DNA from: Tretioscincus oriximinensis
Taxonomy: Eukaryota > Chordata > Lepidosauria > Squamata > Gymnophthalmidae
Assembly (NCBI GenBank): GCA_022410635.1
Contig: JAJVDF010000140.1
Span: 2,087,417-2,151,416, forward strand
Direction: 5' to 3'
DNA: 64,000 nucleotides
Shown here: piece by piece, positions 11,753 to 21,920 of the stretch
Position numbering within the stretch: position 1 is the first letter of the stretch
How the letters are laid out: each line of letters opens with the position of its first letter
The notes under the pieces: generated by a model
Seen by the model: only the letters and a program-made list of their open reading frames with translations
Database searches by the model: none
What the model was told of the DNA's origin: nothing
Program-made: the position numbers and the translations under genes

Positions 11753-12172
11753 GTGGCTACATGCACACGATGTTTTTCTACCTCATTCGTAGCATAATCA
11801 GGATGTCCAAAGCACAAGTGCTAAGTGTTTTTCAATAGTCAACCTGCAATAAATTCCTTCTTTCCTGGAATAAACTATTGCTCAGATATTCAGACATCGT
11901 TTCGGAGAACCCCCATATTCTTGTGATCGTATGCGTGTGCACAAATTAGACACGAGATGATAAAACAATAGAGGACACAGCAGTTGTTTCTATTGGCTGT
12001 TGTGAGTAAAAAAATAATCTCAGACTGCACTGTGACAAGATCAATGAGCGATGTTACAGAACTGGGACATTGGTCACGGAATATACATTTTTGGTGTGCA
12101 TGGACACGTGATTGCTATATTCTGGATTATAGCATTGTAGGAGTTTTTAAGCCGTGGTGTGCACTTGGAGAT
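11753..12172 (+). mobile_element. Harbinger-like MITE, copy A
   Basis: Homologous throughout to 23509-23860 and, inverted, to 13122-13538. Shared landmarks are TTTTTCTACCTC, CTGGAATAAACTATTGCTC, 'atattcagacatc', GCAGTTGTTTCTATTGGCTG, 'atcaatgagcgatgtta' and GTGTGCA near the end. The ends are more decayed than in the other copies. Confidence 0.8.
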
Positions 12173-12475
12173 TTATATTTTATTTGTGTAATGATGTACC
12201 TTGTAGTACCTTACAACACAATCCCAGGATGATTAACAAAAGAGAACTAAAGCAACAGTGAAAATAAGAAGGTAAAGTACAAAAATATTCTCATTTATCG
12301 AATGCCAAGTTAAGCAAGTTCTGTATATCTTCACCACGTGTCAAAAGAAGTTGATTAAGTTGTTGTGTAGCATATATCTGCAGGGGATCAAATACAAATA
12401 TGTTTATTGAATAGTTTAAAAGACCTTATTAATTCGTAAGTACAAATTAAATATTACTACAGAGAGCTGAGAGCA

Positions 12476-12585
12476 GGTGACAGCTTTGCCTTCTTCTGTT
12501 GCTTGAGATGCTCAGAAACTGTTGGCAGGCCACTATCAGGATGCTGGATTAGATAGGTTAAGACTCCTCTTATTTTCTTAATGTT
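12476..12585 (+). mobile_element. Degraded CR1 tail
   Basis: 'gctttgccttcttctgttgct..caggccactatcaggatgctggattagatagg' followed by a run of CT/TT resembles the CR1 3' tail consensus seen elsewhere in the window. It is old and truncated. Confidence 0.55.
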
Positions 12586-13121
12586 TTGAGCTATAAAAAA
12601 GGTTAAACAAAACAAATGTGATGCGTTAAAATTACTTCAGATTTCCCTGTCACCTGAACTCCCAATAGAGCAGAAATAAGAAGTTCTTGCTCTGGAGGCC
12701 TTAAACACGTACAAGGTTACTCTTTTAGTTGCATTTTGGCTCATTGAACAAGATGGAGAAAAGACAGGGCATGACTCCCTTGCGCCTTTGTGGATGACTG
12801 AATCTTGACAATTTTATAGAGTTTTTTCTATAGTGTAAAATATCATGTTTTTCTTATGAAACCGTCCAGCTCAGAACTAAGGAACCAGCTAGAACCAAGG
12901 CTTTTCAGCATTTTGTGTGCCAAATCTGCATTAGAAAATCCAGCTTTGCTTAATGGAAATCACCTGTAGCAGCAAATCTCTGCATTAAGTAGGTTGGGCA
13001 TCATTAGAACTAGGGTACCCCATGCTATAATGCAGAGTCAAAATGTCCCTTCCTGGCTCATGTTCACTCAGATCATGTCTATCTGCAGACTGCCCTACTG
13101 CTTAATCCAGAAGAGCACTTA

Positions 13122-13538
13122 GGCTTCATGCACATCACGGCGTAAAAACCAGTATAAAGTTATATTGTGGAATATAGCAATCGCATGTCTGTGCACATCA
13201 AACATCTATATTCCGTGGCTATATTCCATCGCTCATCCATCTCATCGCAATGCAGACTGAGGCTTTTTTTGTTTTACTCACAGCACCATATGGAAATAAC
13301 TGCCGTGTTTTCAGTTGTTTTATCCTTGCACGTCAAATTTGTGCACACGCACGCATGCAGCCACAAATGCGAGAGGACAGAGGCTCTCCAGAATGATGCC
13401 TGAATGTCCCAGCAATAATTTATTCCAAGATAAATGGCATTTATTGCAGGACAACGGCTAAAAAACACTTAACCCATGTGCTGGAGTCTTCCTCATCTCG
13501 CTCCGATCGAGGTAGAAATACGCTGTGTGCATGCAGCC
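13122..13538 (-). mobile_element. Harbinger-like MITE, copy B (TTA duplication)
   Basis: The terminal inverted repeats are GGCTTCATGCACATCACG and the inverse of GCTGTGTGCATGCAGCC. A TTA trinucleotide lies directly outside each end (13119-13121 and 13539-13541). A 3-bp TTA/TAA duplication is the hallmark of PIF/Harbinger elements. It is in reverse orientation to copies A and C. Confidence 0.82.
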
Positions 13539-13799
13539 TTATACAATACTGAATAATGTTGTCTAGTACTACAGTTCCAGATTAAACAGTTCTTAGTATG
13601 GATCTCACCTAGATTACCATTGGTTCCATGCAGACAATGCGGTCTGCTACGCTCCTTGCTAGATATGTGCTTGGGGGTCTAATTACTTCAGTTAATTTAT
13701 TACATTCTGTGACCAGCGATACAAAATAACATATTCAGTTTAGAATCTAGTGAGAAAAGTATCAACTTTAAAGTCTTTAAAATACATTGGTAAAATTTA

Positions 13800-14400
13800 A
13801 AATTTTCTCCTAATCCTCAGCGTCAAGGAGCAGAACTTGGCAACCACAGAAGTAATCAAACCATTCATATCCTCAGCTAAGAGTTTCAAATACTGATCAT
13901 CATTCCTTCTTTTGAAAGAAAGGATTATCAGATGAATCAGTTCCCTTCAGAGTGCTTGATATAGCCCGCAGTGCTGGAGTCTATGGGTAGCTGTTTCAAC
14001 TTTCTTTGTCCTGCAAGGGCAAATTCTTTCATTGTAGGGTATACCCTCATATCTTCCATACAACTGTGCAGATGATAGAGCATTGAATCTGACAAGAGTA
14101 AATTATTTTCTGTGATTGGGGATGCTTAAAATAGAAATATATTTAACTGGTTTTAATGATCTTATCCCTTCTTTAATTACTGCAATTCTGTCCAGTTTTC
14201 CCAGTTGCAATTGTAGGTCTGAATCCCAAATGTGTTGCTTGGTTACCAATTTTGCTTGCTTCTGACCCAGAGCTGTCACAGCATCTGGGGTGACAGTTCC
14301 AGTGTCTTGTATTGCAGATAGCAAACTGGATTTATAATTATCAGTTAAAGTTAGTGGGGCCAAGCCTATTGGGCAGAAGATCAGCTTCAACCAATAGGAA
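13800..14400. repeat. Possible unclassified repeat, copy 1
   Basis: The order of blocks ('tgcaagggcaaattctttca', 'tatcttcc', 'tgattggggatgctt', 'cttaatga' region) resembles 35850-36350, suggesting an old LINE 3' UTR or similar. A 95-codon minus-strand frame (14103-14390) lies inside but has no domain I recognise. Low certainty. Confidence 0.3.
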
Positions 14401-15240
14401 GGTTTATAATCCAGATATGTGACTCAATTTTGATTCATCCTATCTCCAGTAAAATGGCCGCATTGTTAACACAATGGGGAGCACCCAACAATGAGCAGCA
14501 GAAATTGGTTTGCACCATCTCATTAACTTAACATCGCTTCTTTGAGTGTATACTTGCGCCCCATACAAAAATAGTGGGATAAATTAATCTCCTTTTCCGT
14601 AATAAAATCTTAATAGTGCTTTAGAGTTTCTCTCCGCATCTAGGAGAGCTTTTAAAGTGTGGATAGACCAGCTGTTGTTGTTGGCTTGAAATCTTCATCT
14701 ATTGGTGCATGTTTTATCTAATTTTAAATGTATATAAATAAGAAACTAATATTAGCTTCAGGATTGACTCTAAGATGCTCAGTATCAAACTTTCTGCTTT
14801 AAGAACGGTAAACTTCAATCTTACCGGCAATCGTTTTTTCCTTTCACCATGTAGTTCACTCACTAGAGGGCAGCACCATCCCAAGAAAAGCAGCCGGCTG
14901 GAGCGGACAAGGACTTGGAACCTGTTTGCACAAATATGCCAGATTCAATATGTCACACCTGAGACAAGTCCAGAAGCATCCATTGCCAAATTGCTGCTCA
15001 GATTTCAGTCATTTTAACTCTTAGTCTACTATTTGCTCTTGCTCTTATCTCAATGGAAAGTTCTTCAAAACTGATAAGCAGACGAAGCAGACAGATTTTG
15101 GAGTGGTGGGTGGGCTGGAGTTGCATCCATATAACTAGGGTTGCCATACGTCCCGGAAAACCGTGACAATCACGGTTTTAGGGACAATTTTACTGTCCCG
15201 GCTGGATTGAAAAAAAAAGCTTTAAAATCCCAGGTTGCCG

Positions 15241-15320
15241 CTAGCCCCCCCCCCCCGCCGCTAACCCCCCGCTGCTAAACCCCCCGCCGCTAACCCCCCC
15301 GCCGCTACTAACCCCTGCTG
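15241..15320. repeat. C-rich ~15-bp tandem array inside the MITE
   Basis: Repeats of GCCGCTAACCCCCC with variable C-run length. The apparent Gly/Ser-rich and Pro-rich frames are repeat artefacts. Confidence 0.85.
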
Positions 15321-15420
15321 CCGCTGCCGCACGTGCGTGCGGACGCTTGTGAGACAGGCAGGAAAGAGGTTCCCCCTGTCTCACTACAAGCGTCCGTATG
15401 CGCATGCGCGCGTGCACGCA

Positions 15421-15504
15421 CACGTGCCTATGCGCGTGCGTGCACGTACACGTGCCTATGCGCATGCGTGCACGTACACGTGCCTATGCGCGCGCGCGCG
15501 TGCA
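15421..15504. repeat. 28-bp alternating purine-pyrimidine tandem repeat
   Basis: Three units start at 15421, 15449 and 15477, each beginning CACGTGCCTATGCGC and continuing with GTGCGTGCACGTA or a variant; the third runs into (CG)n. Alternating CG/CA/TG steps make it a strong candidate for Z-DNA formation. Confidence 0.9.
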
Positions 15505-15609
15505 CCCCCCACCCCACCCCCGTCATGGCAACCCTACATATAACACTTGTTTGTTCTAGCATTTCCTGATGCTCCAGCTGGTCAGTTTACTGATTTTAAT
15601 TTACCTAGA

Positions 15610-15990
15610 TCATATATTTAGAATATATTCCAAGCCTTGTTATTCTGTCAATTCTTGACAAGTGAGATTTTCTTTGCACACAACACAAAGTTTCCCATCA
15701 GCCATTTTGTTTGCAGGCTGTCAAGAGAAAATGAGTAAGTACAGTAGTCCCACCTCCCAAATGCTATTGGATAGTTTGCTGTCAATATCAGATTCCTTCA
15801 ACTCATATGCTTGCAATTTCTCACCTAAACTAACCACATACCACAGGTTTCCCACAAAACACTAGTAGGAGTTTGCTAACACTCCAAACCCCTCCGGTAA
15901 ATCGATAATCAAGCAAATTGGCTCTAAAATCAAATTCAGCTTGCAGGCAGATTATTGACTCCAGCCCTGTTTGCCCTCTATAGTGTTTTA
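15610..15990 (+). repeat. Unclassified dispersed repeat, copy 1
   Basis: Matches 45040-45400 in the same orientation. Shared blocks are 'ttctgtcaattcttgacaa', 'cattttgtttgc.gg', 'cctcccaaatgctatt', 'ctgctgtcaatatcagattcctt', 'ttggctctaaaa' and 'ttgactcc..tgcc'. The family is unknown to me. Confidence 0.65.
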
Positions 15991-16078
15991 GCAGTCAGTT
16001 ACAACACATCTAATGTGCTATTGGTGTATTGTATCATATCTCTAACTCACCTTACTGAGACTGTACAAACAGTGTCTT

Positions 16079-16200
16079 AGGCTGCATCCCCACATCACTT
16101 ATTTATTCCACTACAGTTGGATATTCCACAATAAAACACTGTGTGGACAGATTTATTCCAGAAAATCCATGCTTCATTGTGGAATATCCAGTTAAGGGCT
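16079..16200. mobile_element. Fragment of a Harbinger-like element (GGCTGCATCC type)
   Basis: TTA precedes GGCTGCATCCCCAC, followed by 'ttatttattccactacagttggatattccacaa' and an inverted 'tttattccag..cattgtggaatatcca'. The same inner blocks occur at 60714-60840. The far terminus was not found. Confidence 0.5.
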
Positions 16201-16729
16201 GCAAACACACGCAGGATTTATGTCTGTATGGGAGCGTCCTCCAAATAACTCCTACAGATGATATGGTGAGTTGTGAGTGACACAGTCACTACAAACCTGC
16301 CTTCTTGTAGGTTTAATAAAAGCTGTATTTTTCAGCTCTTATGGTGGAAGCCGCCTGAAACCTGCGTTTCCCATTGCATGTGTCCTGCACAGACAAAGTT
16401 GTGCGAGCGGAGTAGTAGGTAAAAGCGACAATCCACCGATCAGGACCCACAACCGCAGAGGAGTATGGGAGACACCTGACAGGAGGGAAGATTTGTCTCA
16501 GACATTAAAGTGATGGAGCTTCCTTCCTCTTGCCCACCTATGGTTCCCAGCACACATACGTGCAGGCAGATGCGTATCTCCTTAAAGCGCGAAATAGCTG
16601 TTAAATCTGTCATTTAGCCCCTTGTGGAATAAATGACATGGGGATGGAGCTTGAATGCCCAGCAGCTTCACTAAACTGGCAGTAGCAGCAACAGCATTCC
16701 AAATGTAAGGAGGGCGTGGTGGATCTGTT

Positions 16730-17086
16730 GCTGTGCTGGCGGCTGGCCCCTGGGTTCATGGGGTTTGGCGAACACTCAGAGATTAAAATCAATGATAAAA
16801 TCTCCTTTCATAGTGGAGCTGCCAACAAATCAAAAAGCTCCAGGCAGCTTTTTTAGTTGACAAAAGGGGTCGCCAATCCCAGAACCAATGGAAGGGTTGC
16901 CTAGGAGGGGCTACAGTCTCTCTCTCAGTCACCATAGAGGTGCCATTTTGTATTGACATTCAACTTGCAGACTGAAAGAGAGACCCATAAGTGATTGAAT
17001 GTGCCTCCTCCTGACCGCTTTCCTAACTTTGCTGAGGCTGAAGGAACCTGCACCCCCCCAGCCCCAAACTGTGCCAGCCACCACTG
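16730..17086 (-). mobile_element. Non-autonomous DNA transposon R, inverted copy
   Basis: Read on the minus strand this matches 20527-20924. Shared blocks are the CCAGTGG-type terminus, 'ccattttgt..caccatagaggtgcc' against 'aaaatggcacctcgatgg', 'agactgtagcccctcc', 'aaaaaagctgcctggagctttttgatttgttggcagctcc', 'tttatcattgattttaatctctgagtgttcgcc' and 'ccccatgaacc'. Boundaries are approximate. Confidence 0.75.
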
Positions 17087-17407
17087 GTTGGAAAGTGAAG
17101 TCCTGCCCTGTGAACTACAGCTCCTAGACTGCACTGCAATTAACCAATCAGTGCCCAATGTCACCCACCAGAAACTTGTTTTCTGCCTGCACGAATATGG
17201 CTGGGGACCCACCAGTTTAACATAAAAAGTACATTAGAATGTCACAAAACCTGGCAGGGGATGCCAAGCTGCAGATCCCAAGTCTTCCATTCTCCTTTTT
17301 GATGTTAAAGGTTGATGGATTAACCCAGAATTGTATCGGGAATGCTGCAGTTCTTTCTGGCATTCTCAATATGGTACCAGAAGAACTTCAGGTTTTAATC
17401 TAGCTGT

Positions 17408-17540
17408 AGTCACACACAAATTTTTAACCCAACTTCGGTCTTGAAGAACTGGATTAAACCAGGAAAAAAATCTTCTTTTTTTCCCCTTAGCTTGTTCCAA
17501 TTCCTCAGGACTGAAGATGGACTAAAATGTGTGTGTCACT
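17408..17540. mobile_element. TIR MITE of the 'ACACAT..TTTTAA' family, diverged copy
   Basis: The terminal arms GTCACACACAAATTTTTA and the inverse of GACTAAAATGTGTGTGTCAC pair imperfectly. The subterminal 'ttgaagaactgg' and 'ccaattcctcaggactgaagatgg' are also inverted. Related to 28292-28423 and 56331-56452. Confidence 0.6.
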
Positions 17541-18239
17541 CCAACCTCTGTATCTGGAAGCAACCTGGGAAGTACTACAAGGGCATTTGCAGCACGAGTA
17601 AGTCAAAGGACCAGGCAGCCTCGTCTCCCCTTCCTCCCCCATTCTCAGCAGTTTCTTCTGAACCAGTCAGCCACAGGTGAAAAGTTTCATTACATTTTGT
17701 GAGTCTTCTGGATCGTATTGGAATTTAAGCCCCTTGGCCCTGAAATCGTGACATTATCCTGCCTCCCACATATCAGGGTTGCAGTGACTCAAAATAGTAT
17801 TTTGCCAAAGTTTTTTGCTGCTTCTTTGGCCCACTTCTTCCTGTCTGTGGTTTTAATAAAGTGCTTGAAGCCATCAGATATGAGGCATTATAAAAATGTA
17901 AACAAAGTGAAGTGAAGCGCAAAGTCTCCAATGTGGACCAGAAATATCGTGATCAAAAAAAGCCTCTCACTCTTTTAACTTACCTGTCTGCTGCTTGAGG
18001 ACAGACAGGTAAGGGTAATTGACAGCTTATATGGAGAAGTGAGATAGGGAATAAAACAGCAAAAGGAAAAGATTCACACTTCCATCATTTCTAGTTTGTG
18101 ACATAGAACAGCAGCTTTCCCCAATGGTTCTGTTATCCCTCAAAAATGTTTTAATTAGCCTTATTTCCAGCCAACCTACCTGTTCAAAAGCAAGTATTGC
18201 AAGTAGATTAATAGACACCATGACAATGTGATGGGGAAG

Positions 18240-18345
18240 GTAGAATGTAACCCTTCCAGTGAAAAATAGCTTGCAAGCGGCTTTGAGGCCCTTTGGGTGA
18301 GAAAAGCGGGGTATAAAACCCCAGTTCTTCTTATCCTCTTTCTCA
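18240..18345 (+). mobile_element. 3' part of a tRNA-derived squamate SINE
   Basis: 'gcaagcggctttgaggcc..gtgagaaaagcggggtataaaaccccagttcttctt' is the conserved 3' end of the SINE that also ends at 60550 ('gagaaaagcagagtatgaaaaccaactcttcttctt') and, inverted, begins at 33442. Confidence 0.7.
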
Positions 18346-18839
18346 TGAATTTGCCTACAGTTCCCATGAAGCCTTGGCATAATTCTTTGCTTGCGATGGG
18401 CTGATCAATTTCTCTTCTGACATTGGTTGCTGGCTCCCCTTATTATCCAGTGGGTAAATACAAAATAAGGGCTCACTTTTAAATTTGTCTGAAGTTTGGC
18501 AGTTGCTAGACTTTTCTTCAATCACAGCACTGTTTTTTCCTGCATAAATTCTACAGGAAATACAAATACACCCAGTTTCCCATTCCCTGTTTCACAGAAA
18601 GGCAGGCAAAAATGGTGAGGCTGGATTCTCCCAACAATGTCTACATGATATTGTCATGGTTCAGTGACAAGACATTGTGTTGCAGAAGCAGTATAGAAAT
18701 ACTAGAAGATAAAAGTGTAATAACAGACATTTCTAGCACTACCATTGCTGAATACTCACAATTACATCAGGCAAATCTCACACCATTGCAGCTCTTTTAA
18801 AACCCATGCAGAGTGCATTACAGTAGTCCCATCAGGATT

Positions 18840-19560
18840 ACTGTGGCTAGATTGGTCCTGCCCAGAAGGGGCCACGAACCAGAAATAACTGGAACTGGGC
18901 TTCAAGAATCAGGGTAGAGTTTTAAGAACATCCACTAATTCCACATGTGTCCTTTTCAGGGCATTACAATCCTAATGAGGACAGGGGGCTCAATTTCAAA
19001 ACCTTGAGACTTGTGTCACACAAGACCTCTGTCTTATCTGGATTCAGCTTCAATTTATTGCCCTTGATCCAGCCCATTAATGCCTGCAGGCACTTGTCAA
19101 CCCCCTCCACCCCCTATCCTGATTCAGAAAGATAGAGCAGAATGTCATCTGCATATTGATGACACTTAATTCCAAATTTCCTAATGACCTCTCCCAGTGA
19201 CTTCAAGTAGACATTACAGACCATGGAAGACAGGTCTAACCCCAGAGGAATTCACTTGTGGATGTTAACTCACAAGGATGTTAAGCAAAAGTCTTCTACA
19301 GCCACTCAGTGGCCTTGGCCTTGGAGACAAGAACGAAACTACTGCAGGCCTCCAACTCTCAAATGCCACCGTCTTTCCAGAAATGAACTGTGGTCAGTAG
19401 TATGAATTGCTACCAACACACCCAGAGGAACCAACAGAGTCGCATTCACCCTGTCTTTTTCCCAGAAAAGATCAACAACCTGGACAATCCAGGTAGCTTC
19501 AATGCCATCTGAAGCCAGATTAAAATGGGAAATGTTTTCTTAGCAAAGATTTATCACTGT
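18840..19560 (-). pseudogene. L2-clade LINE reverse-transcriptase remnant
   Basis: On the minus strand the sequence encodes recognisable L2-type ORF2 pieces. The catalytic Y-A-D-D box is at 19143-19154, preceded in frame by VIRKFGIKCHQ, and L-K-L-N-P-D-K-T-E is at 19026-19053. These two motifs are in different frames, so at least one indel separates them, and stops occur in between. This is a dead non-LTR retrotransposon. Confidence 0.8.
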
Positions 19561-20398
19561 CTTCTTCTGGAAGAGGCTGTGGCTCTAGACAGTTTGCTAT
19601 GGCATTAAGCTACAGCCACCCTAAGGCTTTAGGTTACAAACTGACTGAATTCGAAAAGCCATCTTAATTCTGATTCCATAAGAAAACTTCCTTTAAGAAC
19701 AAATTGAAAAAAAAATCCCTCCCCTATATTCTCTCTTCCTTGATTTTCTATGTGAACCAATACCCACTTATCTTCAATAGCTGAACATTTTGGGGGGAAC
19801 TAAAGTGCTTTATCCATTTCTGTCAAATCCTTACAAGGGGTAACATGGTTTGTGATGAAATATTGCACCAGCCATTTGCTTCCTCTCTAAGGTCCTCTCC
19901 TGAGACCATACAGAAGAACAAGCAGCAGGTGTAGTAAGCCAGCTCACTCAGCTAAAAATGGCAGGTAGGTATTTGTGTGTTATTTCGGTGACTGCGCCAA
20001 TGTAAAATTAAACCTTCCAGTTAAATAAATAAACCTTGCCAGATGATATTTGCCAGCAAAAGGAAGAGGCTCTCGACAAGGTCAGTTAGTTTTCAAAGTA
20101 CTGCTCCCTCCTCTGCAGCCTTATTTTTATATTGCTTTATAAAAAGACATGCCAACATTTTGCTGGCCCTGTTCTACTCTCTTTAACAGGTGACTGGTGC
20201 TCAAACGTAGCAAATGAATGAAGCCTTACCTGCAGTACATTCTGAAAGTGTGTGTGTGGGAGCTTCTGCTAGATTTCGGCAGGCCCAAGATCAATTGTTT
20301 TACAAGGAGAAAGGGAGGGAGAAAGCCATTTTTCCAATCAAGGAAGAAAGGAAGGAAGGTTATTTAATAATCAGTACATGTTGTTTTATTCTGTTGTA

Positions 20399-21172
20399 TA
20401 GGCTGACCAGATAACCGCTGAGAGGGGGGGGGGACCTGGTTTTGGGTGTCTACCCCACCCTCCTGGGTGGNGGGAGATATCTCCTTTTTTTGCTGATCAA
20501 TGTTTTTTAAATATATATATATATATCAGTGGGGGCTGGTGCACTTTCAAATTGTGTGTGTGTGTGTGTAGGACCAGTGCTTTCCTAACGTCGNTGAGGC
20601 TGGAGAAAGCTCCCTTCTTTCAGTCTTGGTGACATTAGGAAAGGGGCTGGGAGGCACTTTCCAGTCTCACCTTCAGTCTACAGGTTGATTACAAAATGGC
20701 ACCTCGATGGAGACTGAGAGAGAGACTGTAGCCCCTCCCAGGCAGCCCTCCCATTGGTTCTGGAATCGGCAGCACCTTTCGTCAATAAAAAAAGCTGCCT
20801 GGAGCTTTTTGATTTGTTGGCAGCTCCTCTATGATTCTCCATTTTTTTCTATGGAGACTTTATCATTGATTTTAATCTCTGAGTGTTCGCCGGACCCCAT
20901 GAACCAAGAGGCAAACCNCCACTGACATATATATATTATTTTTAAATTCATTGCACCACCACTAGGGGCCTCTGAAGGCACCCTCCCCACAGTAAAATAA
21001 AAATAAAAAATGCAAAATTCTCACACACTTTGAAAATTTCTCACACACTACAAAAAATCATTGTGTGCCTTGCGGTATACCTCTTGGTGGGTGATTTGCA
21101 TATTCATGAATATGCAAATTAGCATGAATATTAATTGCCCCAGTTTGAGCCTCAGAAAATCTGGCCAGTCTA
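20399..21172. mobile_element. hAT-like element D (TAGGCTGACCAGAT family) with nested insertion
   Basis: The ends TAGGCTGACCAGAT and ATCTGGCCAGTCTA are terminal inverted repeats. The flanks CTGTTGTA (20391-20398) and CTGCTGTA (21173-21180) match at 7 of 8 positions. Inside, 20527-20924 is a second transposon; without it the element would be about 376 bp. It shares its termini with the 200-bp palindromic relatives at 26317, 27620 and 41482. Confidence 0.82.
20527..20924 (+). mobile_element. Non-autonomous DNA transposon R nested in element D
   Basis: It starts CAGTGGGGGCTGG and ends GCAAACCNCCACTG, both within an AT dinucleotide stretch that supplied the target ('atatatat' either side). It contains a GT run and an internal inverted repeat around 'tttcctaacgtc..gacattaggaaag'. 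The homologous copy is inverted at 16730-17086. Confidence 0.8.
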
Positions 21173-21829
21173 CTGCTGTATTTACAGGGTTCTCTCATAA
21201 AAAACAGGATAGGGCTTTACACATCTAATGGATATAGAAGAGAGGACTTTTCTAATGCCTGCAGCACCTGGGTGGGGGTTGGTTAAAGATGTGCACATTC
21301 TGTTTGGGTTGAAACCAACAAGGACTTATTCAAACCATCCTACCCCCACCTCCACCCAAATTAGTTGTTTGGTTTCCTGTAAGTCACAGGAGACCAACTT
21401 TGACCGGTTATGGTTCACTTGCATTATGCTCCATTCGAAATATCTTCTTTCAAGTAACAGTCAGTTCAGTTCACATGTAAAGTTCACAAGCGTGAAACCA
21501 ACTGAACCAGTTCAATTTATCTCTAACCCAGAAGATTGCAATGCCAGAGTTTCCCTTGCAAGAAATTACAATTAGTATGGGGGGGGGGGAAACGGGGGGA
21601 GGGGGGCGAATATCTGTTGCGCTTTAAAACCACTGATGCTTCCAGAATGTGCAAGATTCCTCTCAGGGCAACCCTATTTATTAAATATGAATTGTGGCTA
21701 AATGATACTTTGAAATATTAATAGCAGTCAGGATTGAAACTCCCCCCGCCCCCCTCTACGTTTGCAGAGCTTCTGGCCTTTGGTTGAAGAAATTTTGTTT
21801 TTCTTTTTTCCCTCCACCTTCAGATATTG

Positions 21830-21920
21830 TTACTGTTTTAAAATGTTAATTTTGTACAGTTTGACCAACTTGAAACCTTTGGGTATGGGGTGGGATATAA
21901 GAACAAATAAATAAATAGTA
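21830..21920 (+). mobile_element. L2-like LINE/SINE 3' tail
   Basis: 'ttgggtatggggtgggatataagaacaaataaataaata' is the typical 3' terminus of reptile L2-like elements, ending in an AAATA-type repeat. Confidence 0.55.

Larger units (their letters stand above)
15136..15536. mobile_element. hAT-like MITE (TAGGGTTGCCA family), copy 1
   Basis: The ends are TAGGGTTGCCATACG and CATGGCAACCCTA, with a perfect 8-bp target duplication CATATAAC at 15128-15135 and 15537-15544. The interior starts with the 'tcccgg.aaaacc' block shared with 53866-54322, then a C-rich tandem array and a CG-rich alternating purine-pyrimidine array. An 8-bp duplication with these ends indicates hAT-superfamily mobilisation. 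Confidence 0.93.

Noticed and set aside
15241..15569. Frames rich in Gly, Arg/Ala or His/Cys
   Set aside because: They are artefacts of the C-rich and CG-rich tandem arrays inside a MITE.
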